In this document: positions 6,016-9,513 of the stretch, in pieces
Position numbering within the stretch: the stretch's first letter is position 1
Layout: each line of letters starts with the position of its first letter
From: Dehalococcoidia bacterium
Lineage (GTDB): Bacteria > Chloroflexota > Dehalococcoidia > E44-bin15
Assembly: GCA_030667555.1 (NCBI GenBank)
Contig: DAOUVR010000031.1
Coordinates: 1-9,513, forward strand
Direction of reading: 5' to 3'
DNA length: 9,513 bases
Made by a program: the position numbers and the translations under genes
The notes under the pieces: model-generated
What the model was told of the DNA's origin: nothing
The model's input: the letters and a program-made list of their open reading frames with translations, nothing else
Database searches by the model: none

Positions 6016-6044
6016 AGGTTACAACTGACCCCACCCACTGTCAA
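6016..6044 (-). promoter_or_regulatory. Candidate promoter of MFS copy 3, TTGACAGTGG box
   Basis: Minus strand: TTGACAGTGG begins at 6044, and 17 bases after TTGACA lies TAACCT (6021-6016), a poor -10 (three of six matches). The box is identical to those of copies 1 and 2 but sits 58 rather than 42 bases from the ATG. It is back to back with the plus-strand promoter at 6054-6083. Confidence 0.4.
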
Positions 6045-6053
6045 TTTGGATGG

Positions 6054-6083
6054 TTGACCTGGCAATTGGTGACAGCCTAGAAT
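6054..6083 (+). promoter_or_regulatory. Candidate promoter of the endonuclease gene
   Basis: TTGACC (6054-6059, five of six matches), 18-base spacer, TAGAAT (6078-6083, five of six). The predicted start near 6090 practically coincides with the ATG at 6092, implying a leaderless mRNA. It also argues against the upstream ATG at 6050, which lies before the -35. Confidence 0.55.
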
Positions 6084-6091
6084 GTGGAGGT

Positions 6092-6922
6092 ATGAGCGAA
6101 AAACTCCTTTTCGGCACCGGTGGCATCCCACTGAGCTCCAGATCGCCCACCAGTGAAATCGGCATCGAGCGGGTCGCCGAGCTGGGGCTCGGCTGTATGG
6201 AGGTGCAGTTCGTACGCGGGGTGAAGATGAGTGAAGAGATGGCCCGGCGGGTTGGGGACGTCGCAACGAGCAAGGGAGTCAGTCTCACTGCTCATGCCCC
6301 CTACTTCATTAATCTCAACTCTGATGACACAGAGAAGGTTATTGCCAGCAAAGAGAGGCTGATTCAGACCGCTCGCATTGCCTCGCACCTTGGAGCCGAG
6401 GGCGTCGTTTTCCACGCCGCCTTCTACCTCAACGATCCGCCTTCAGCGGTGTATGCTACGGTGAAGCAAGCACTGGAAGAGATGGTAAAGCTGCTTGCGG
6501 CGGAGGGCAACCGGGTTTTGCTCAGGCCAGAGACCACAGGGAAGGAGAGCCAATTCGGCACTGTGGAGGAGATCTTGAACCTGAGTGCTGAGATCGAGGG
6601 CGTCGCCCCATGCATCGATTTCGCTCACTTGCATGCCAGAGCAGGACAGTCCAATTCCTATGAGGAATTCGTTGCTCTACTGAAGCTGGTGGAGGGAAGG
6701 CTGGGGAGGCAGGCCCTGGACCATATACATATCCACATTGCAGGGGTCGAATATGGCAAAATGGGCGAGATCAGACATCTGAACCTCAAGGAGTCGGACC
6801 TAAACTATGTGGAACTGCTTAAAGCCCTGAAGGACCTTGGGGTAAATGGGCTTGTCATCTGCGAAAGCCCCAATCTCGAGGGCGATGCGCTGCTTCTTCA
6901 AGAGACTTATTATTCCCTATAG
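6092..6922 (+). CDS. Endonuclease IV-like protein (AP endonuclease family 2, TIM barrel)
   Basis: 276 residues from MSEKLLFGTGGIPLSS. Family 2 AP endonucleases cut the backbone 5' of abasic sites in base excision repair using a tri-metal centre. Counterparts of most metal ligands are visible: His68 (AHAPYFINL), His108 (VVFHAAFY), Glu147 (LRPETTGKESQFG), Asp176 and His179 (CIDFAHLHAR), His215 (HIHIHIAG), His229 (GEIRHLNL) and Glu258 (ICESPN). The position matching Asp229 of the E. coli enzyme is not clear (Glu226 or Ile227). PETTGK in place of ENTAG, and DFAHLHAR, resemble archaeal-type Nfo relatives, as I remember them. I chose this start because the N-terminal strand LLFGTGG begins just after it and a promoter ends at 6083; GGAGGT touches the ATG directly. 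An in-frame ATG at 6050 would add 14 residues. The family also includes sugar isomerases, so DNA repair is likely but not proven. Confidence 0.85.
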   Translation: MSEKLLFGTGGIPLSSRSPTSEIGIERVAELGLGCMEVQFVRGVKMSEEMARRVGDVATSKGVSLTAHAPYFINLNSDDTEKVIASKERLIQTARIASHLGAEGVVFHAAFYLNDPPSAVYATVKQALEEMVKLLAAEGNRVLLRPETTGKESQFGTVEEILNLSAEIEGVAPCIDFAHLHARAGQSNSYEEFVALLKLVEGRLGRQALDHIHIHIAGVEYGKMGEIRHLNLKESDLNYVELLKALKDLGVNGLVICESPNLEGDALLLQETYYSL

Positions 6923-7510
6923 CTCAACAACCCTGGGATTCGCCCGGCACTTCTCCGCAGTTATTATGGCATCGATCTTGGCCACCGCCTGATCGACCAT
7001 ATCATTCACCACCACATAGTCGAACAACGGCAATTGTTTCATCTCCTCGTCGGCGGTCTCTGTGCGTCGCTTCAGATCGGTGGTCGTTTCGCTTTCGCGC
7101 TGTCTGAGCCGTGCCTGCAGTTCCTCCGTAGAAGGAGGAGCCACAAAGATAAGCAGCGCTTGAGGCACGATACCTTTGATTGTTGCCGCCCCCTGGACGT
7201 CCACTTTCACCATGACATCGAGCCCCCGCTCTAATGCCTGCTTCACGTCCTGCCTGGGCACTCCGTACCAGTTGCCATAGACCTCAGCCCACTCCAGAAG
7301 CTCCCCTCTCTCCATCATCTCTTGAAACCTCTCTTGCGAGACAAAGTGATAATCTACCCCATCTTCCTCCCCCTGCCGTCGAGACCGGGTGGTTGTCGTT
7401 ACCGCATAGTGAAATGGTCGCCTTAGTCTCTTCAACCCGGCCAGCACAGCGTCCTTGCCCACTCCAGACGGGCCAGAGAGAACAACGAGAAGTTGAAATG
7501 CTACGTTCAA
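6917..7510 (-). CDS. gmk: Guanylate kinase
   Basis: 197 residues, the normal length for this essential enzyme, which converts GMP and ATP to GDP and ADP in purine nucleotide synthesis. The P-loop GPSGVGKD is at 13-20. The GMP-binding region TTTTRSRRQGEEDGVDYHF spans 38-56, followed by EWAEVYGNWYGVP (73-85). The Walker B-like strand KVDVQGA is at 102-108, the Arg-rich lid spans about 134-157, and FDYVVVND lies at 163-170. The P-loop continues DAV where most family members have Ser/Thr after GK; I recall the same in other Chloroflexota. The start is TTG at 7510, supported by GAGGT (7520-7516) 5 bases upstream and by the P-loop position. The 119 bases to remA hold no clear promoter, so the two genes are probably co-transcribed. 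Its TAG overlaps the TAG of the convergent endonuclease gene. Confidence 0.95.
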   Translation of the reverse strand: MNVAFQLLVVLSGPSGVGKDAVLAGLKRLRRPFHYAVTTTTRSRRQGEEDGVDYHFVSQERFQEMMERGELLEWAEVYGNWYGVPRQDVKQALERGLDVMVKVDVQGAATIKGIVPQALLIFVAPPSTEELQARLRQRESETTTDLKRRTETADEEMKQLPLFDYVVVNDMVDQAVAKIDAIITAEKCRANPRVVEL

Positions 7511-7629
7511 TTGTTACCTCGCCTCCCGCGCACTAAAACCGGAGCAGTGGCCCTCGCCCTGCAGCAGATAAGGAATCAACGAAGCAAATGCCTGGCTTTG
7601 CCACATTAGTATCTGCCCCATTCCTTCCT

Positions 7630-7887
7630 TCAGTCCTGTCCTCCGCGGCCCGCCGTCAGCCTGCCAGCAATGGTCTCCGTAGACAGCGCTATTTGCACAA
7701 TATGCCCGCTGTCCAGAATGAGCACCGCTTTGGTCCTTCTGCCGTTGGTCATGTCAATGAGCATCCCCCTGCTCTTTCCCTCTTGAACCATACGCTTGAT
7801 GGGAGCTGAGTTCGGAGGGGCCATGGCAATGACTCTGTTTATTGCTATGATATTGCCAAAACCGATATGGATAAGCTCTGTGGTCAT
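7630..7887 (-). CDS. remA: RemA/DUF370 family DNA-binding regulator
   Basis: 85 residues from MTTELIHIGFGNIIAINR. The family signature is clear: ELIHIGFGN, then MAPPNSAPIKRMVQE, IDMTNGRRTKAVLILDSGHIVQIALSTETIAGRL. In Bacillus subtilis RemA is a ring-forming DNA-binding protein that activates matrix and osmoprotection genes. In many other phyla the gene sits beside gmk, as here, with no known biofilm role. I chose ATG at 7887 because the family normally begins two to four residues before ELIHIGFGN. A TTG at 7902 would add five residues (MKKHE). No good Shine-Dalgarno sequence precedes either start. The ATG lies one base after the TGA of a short upstream reading frame (TGA-A-ATG), which would allow translational coupling. 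A candidate promoter is at 7944-7971 and a leader hairpin at 7903-7926. Confidence 0.9.
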   Translation of the reverse strand: MTTELIHIGFGNIIAINRVIAMAPPNSAPIKRMVQEGKSRGMLIDMTNGRRTKAVLILDSGHIVQIALSTETIAGRLTAGRGGQD

Positions 7888-7902
7888 TTCATGCTTTTTC
7901 AA

Positions 7903-7926
7903 TCCCCAGCACGTAAGGTCTGGGGA
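7903..7926 (-). promoter_or_regulatory. Hairpin in the remA leader
   Basis: TCCCCAG (7903-7909 on the plus strand) and CTGGGGA (7920-7926) form a perfect 7-bp stem around a 10-base loop. It ends 15 bases before the remA ATG and lies inside the leader predicted from the promoter at 7944-7971. No T-tract follows, so it is not a standard terminator; a translational control element or a protein site is possible. Confidence 0.4.
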
Positions 7927-7943
7927 CCATCTTTACCCCCTTC

Positions 7944-7971
7944 ATTTTAGTCAGGTATTCTTGTGGGTCAA
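7944..7971 (-). promoter_or_regulatory. Candidate promoter of remA-gmk
   Basis: Minus strand: TTGACC (7971-7966, five of six matches), 16-base spacer, TAAAAT (7949-7944, five of six). The predicted start near 7937 gives a leader of about 50 nt. Confidence 0.45.
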
Positions 7972-7985
7972 ACCCTCGAATTCTC

Positions 7986-8036
7986 GTAGCGCGACCCTTT
8001 AGGGTCGCTTAAAGCGAGGCTAAAGCCTCGCGCTAC
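7986..8036. repeat. 51-bp palindromic repeat folding as a three-stem cloverleaf (REP/MITE-like)
   Basis: The outer stem is GTAGC (7986-7990) with GCTAC (8032-8036). Inside are two perfect 7-bp hairpins, each with a 4-base loop: GCGACCC-TTTA-GGGTCGC (7991-8008) and GCGAGGC-TAAA-GCCTCGC (8014-8031), separated by TTAAA. Both strands fold alike. The shape and the GCGAGGCTAAAGCCTCGC core fit an interspersed repetitive element. The right arm overlaps the last bases of aroA: its TAG (8035-8033) lies within the outer stem. No transposase or flanking target duplication is visible. It may also damp transcription from aroA into remA, although no T-tract follows. Confidence 0.75.
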
Positions 8037-9316
8037 TGGGTTAGCCTTTCCAGGTCCTGCCAGAAGCAAGGATAAGACACATCGACTGCCTCGGCACCAT
8101 AAATCACCGTTTCCCCATGGGCCACGAGACCGGCAATGCCCAGGGTCATGGCCAAACGGTGGTCATGATGGCTGTGGCACTCGCCACCCTTGAGCTCTCT
8201 GCCCCCATGAATGACCATGCCGTCAGGTAGTTCCTCTATATCTGCACCCAGCTTTGATAGCTCTTTCACTGTAGCCCCGATTCTGTCGCTCTCCTTTACC
8301 CTCAGCTCCTCAGCGTCTCTAATGGTAGTCGTCCCTCTGGCAAGCGAGCCAGCCAGGGCGATGAGTGGGATCTCATCGATAAGCCTGGGGATGATACATC
8401 CTCCAATCTCCGTTCCCTCCAACTCGCTTGATTCCACTTCCAGGTCGGCAACTGGCTCACCACCCTCCATGCGCTCGTTCTTTACCCTGAGCTTTGCTCC
8501 CATCTGGAGAAGTACGTCGATGATACCAGTTCTCGTCGGGTTGATTCCTGTCTTAGTAACCGTGATATGGGCATTGGGATGAATAGCTGCAGCGACCAGC
8601 CAGAATGCGGCGGAGCTTATGTCCCCGGGGATGGTGATATCGATAGGTGAGAGGGAGGTAGGAGGATTAAGAGCGATTTTTAAGCCATCGCGCTTGAGGT
8701 CCGCCCCCATAGCACCGAGCATGCGCTCCGTGTGGTCACGAGAGGTTGCCGGCTCCTCAACGGTGGTACCCCCTTCGGCGAAGAGGCCGGCGATGAGAAT
8801 CGCCGACTTTAGCTGGGCGCTTGCTACAGGCGAGGTGTAGTCTATGCCCCGGAGTTGACCCCCCTTGATGGCTAGCGGGGCCAGGGAATCGCATCCCCTG
8901 CCCCAAATATCCGCCCCCATCGTGCGCAGGGGATGGATTAAGCGAGCCATGGGACGGGAGCGAAGCGATTCATCCCCGGTGATTATGGACAGGAAAGGCT
9001 GTGCGGCGAGCAGCCCTGCCAGAAGGCGCATGGTGGTAGCGCTGTTTCTCGCATTGAGCACATCAGCGGGCTCGGCAAAGCCTTCTTTTCCTACCCCCGA
9101 TACGGTGAGCAGGCCAGATTCTTTGATGATCTCCACCCCTAAAGCCCTTAAACAAGAAAGCATAGCCAGGCAATCATCTCCCGAAGAGAAATTGGCGATC
9201 CTCGCTTTGCCCGAAGCTATGCTGTTGAGGATGACAGCACGGTGGGATATGGACTTGTCGCCCGGTGGTGCGACTTCGCCCTTCAGGCTGGAGCACCCCT
9301 TTACCCGTTTCTCCAT
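8033..9316 (-). CDS. aroA: 3-phosphoshikimate 1-carboxyvinyltransferase (EPSP synthase), class II-like active site
   Basis: 427 residues, full length. It joins shikimate-3-phosphate and phosphoenolpyruvate in the sixth step of the shikimate pathway, in the cytoplasm. Landmarks: PPGDKSISHRA (17-27, Lys21 catalytic); NARNSATTMRLLAGLL (88-103), the PEP-binding loop; SRPMARLIHPLRTMGA (120-135); SAQLKSAILIAGLFA (166-180); SRDHTERMLGAMGA (192-205); PRLIDEIPLIALAG (310-323, Asp314 catalytic); EELRVKESDR (336-345); and HHDHRLAMTLG (383-393). In the PEP loop, Ala93 takes the place of the Gly numbered 96 in E. coli and Leu98 the place of Pro101. Both changes are associated with glyphosate-insensitive, class II enzymes. 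The ATG at 9316 follows the tyrA stop by 13 bases with AAGGG upstream, so the two genes form one operon. The stop codon lies inside a palindromic repeat. Confidence 0.95.
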   Translation of the reverse strand: MEKRVKGCSSLKGEVAPPGDKSISHRAVILNSIASGKARIANFSSGDDCLAMLSCLRALGVEIIKESGLLTVSGVGKEGFAEPADVLNARNSATTMRLLAGLLAAQPFLSIITGDESLRSRPMARLIHPLRTMGADIWGRGCDSLAPLAIKGGQLRGIDYTSPVASAQLKSAILIAGLFAEGGTTVEEPATSRDHTERMLGAMGADLKRDGLKIALNPPTSLSPIDITIPGDISSAAFWLVAAAIHPNAHITVTKTGINPTRTGIIDVLLQMGAKLRVKNERMEGGEPVADLEVESSELEGTEIGGCIIPRLIDEIPLIALAGSLARGTTTIRDAEELRVKESDRIGATVKELSKLGADIEELPDGMVIHGGRELKGGECHSHHDHRLAMTLGIAGLVAHGETVIYGAEAVDVSYPCFWQDLERLTQ

Positions 9317-9329
9317 AACTAACCCTTAT

Positions 9330-9513
9330 CTAACGGGCCATTCCCAGCCAACCTTCTCTCCTCACCTTTGCTTGAAGGAAGGTCTCCTTTAGTTCCTCGC
9401 TCCCCTCGCTTATCATGTGGCGGAATTTCTCCAGTTCCTCGCTATATTCATCTATCCAGCGCAATATAAATTCTCTGTTGGTCAGGCAGATGTCGCGACT
9501 CATCTCCGGACTC
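9330..9513 (-). CDS. tyrA: Prephenate dehydrogenase, C-terminal end (runs off the right edge)
   Basis: The last 60 codons read SPEMSRDICLTNREFILRW, continue with a helix rich in Glu/Leu (IDEYSEELEKFRHMISEG), and end KVRREGWLGMAR at TAG 9332-9330. The phrase [DS]PEMxRDIxLxNRE followed by a dimerisation helix and a final KxxRE region is typical of the C-terminal domain of TyrA, the NAD(P)-dependent enzyme converting prephenate to 4-hydroxyphenylpyruvate in tyrosine synthesis. Position just upstream of aroA supports this. Only the C-terminal domain is visible, so a fused enzyme (for example with chorismate mutase at the N-terminus) cannot be excluded. Confidence 0.8.
   Translation of the reverse strand, partial: SPEMSRDICLTNREFILRWIDEYSEELEKFRHMISEGSEELKETFLQAKVRREGWLGMAR

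Larger units (their letters stand above)
7889..7984 (-). pseudogene. Short coding-like remnant upstream of remA, possibly a truncated C-terminus
   Basis: The minus-strand frame ending at TGA 7891-7889 reads RIRGFDPQEYLTKMKGVK then MVPRPYVLGIEKA and is protein-like. It has no start codon with a ribosome site, and it opens only after a TAA inside the palindromic repeat at 7986-8036. It may be the tail of a gene cut by the repeat. Translation could also begin at an internal ATG (7945), giving an 18-residue leader peptide. I do not recognise the family. A promoter for remA overlaps it, so the coding look may be chance. Confidence 0.3.

Noticed and set aside
6050..6091. Upstream ATG of the endonuclease gene adding MVDLAIGDSLECGG
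   Set aside because: It has no ribosome site, the extra residues do not fit the family start, and the likely promoter lies downstream of this ATG.
5784..6266. 160-residue minus-strand ORF spanning the exporter/endonuclease junction
   Set aside because: It overlaps the starts of two well-supported genes and their promoters, and is Pro/Arg/Ser-rich without any motif.
1..9513. CRISPR array, insertion sequence, prophage or defence island
   Set aside because: No regularly spaced repeats, transposase, integrase or defence-type protein is present. The gene content is biosynthetic, housekeeping and transport.

Overview
The window looks like a bacterial chromosome segment of moderate GC content. My best guess is Chloroflexota, probably a Dehalococcoidia-like lineage. 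This rests on a guanylate kinase P-loop reading GPSGVGKDAV, a remA(DUF370)-gmk pair, and an aromatic amino acid cluster ending tyrA-aroA. The assignment is inference from remembered family patterns; no database was searched.

Layout, left to right. (1) 1-261, minus strand: the first 87 codons of a secreted protein with a clear signal peptide, running off the left edge. (2) 262-1107: about 850 bases with no convincing protein gene but dense in signals. It holds a minus-strand terminator (336-383), a plus-strand promoter/terminator pair about 70 bases apart (387-494), a bidirectional hairpin terminator (527-556), a consensus minus-strand promoter (793-822) behind a 26-base tandem repeat (816-866), and between the last two a roughly 255-nt stretch that I propose is an untranslated RNA. 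I see nothing definite in 867-970. A plus-strand promoter (971-999) then precedes a leader of two abutting hairpins. (3) 1108-1851, plus: an unrecognised soluble 247-aa protein. (4) 1862-1972, minus: a 36-codon ORF with a strong ribosome binding site, possibly the stump of a glycosyltransferase gene. (5) 1990-5986, minus: three tandem paralogous MFS exporters. Each has its own TTGACAGTGG promoter box, and both intergenic gaps are exactly 53 bases. (6) 6092-6922, plus: an endonuclease IV-like (AP endonuclease family 2) TIM barrel, divergent from the exporters. (7) 6917-7887, minus: gmk and remA. (8) 7986-8036: a 51-bp three-stem palindromic repeat overlapping the aroA stop. (9) 8033-9316, minus: aroA (EPSP synthase). 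(10) 9330-9513, minus: the 3' end of tyrA.

How it fits together. tyrA-aroA is the end of a shikimate/aromatic biosynthesis operon. remA-gmk is a housekeeping pair with its own candidate promoter. The exporters appear to be an amplified drug or secondary-metabolite efflux block (MFS_3/EntS-like) that shares a bidirectional promoter region with the DNA-repair nuclease. A recurring feature is promoters whose predicted transcription start lies only a few bases before the ATG, which suggests leaderless or near-leaderless mRNAs. I found no CRISPR array, transposase, integrase or recognisable defence system. The most unusual parts are the RNA/regulatory island at 262-1107 and the repeated promoter box.
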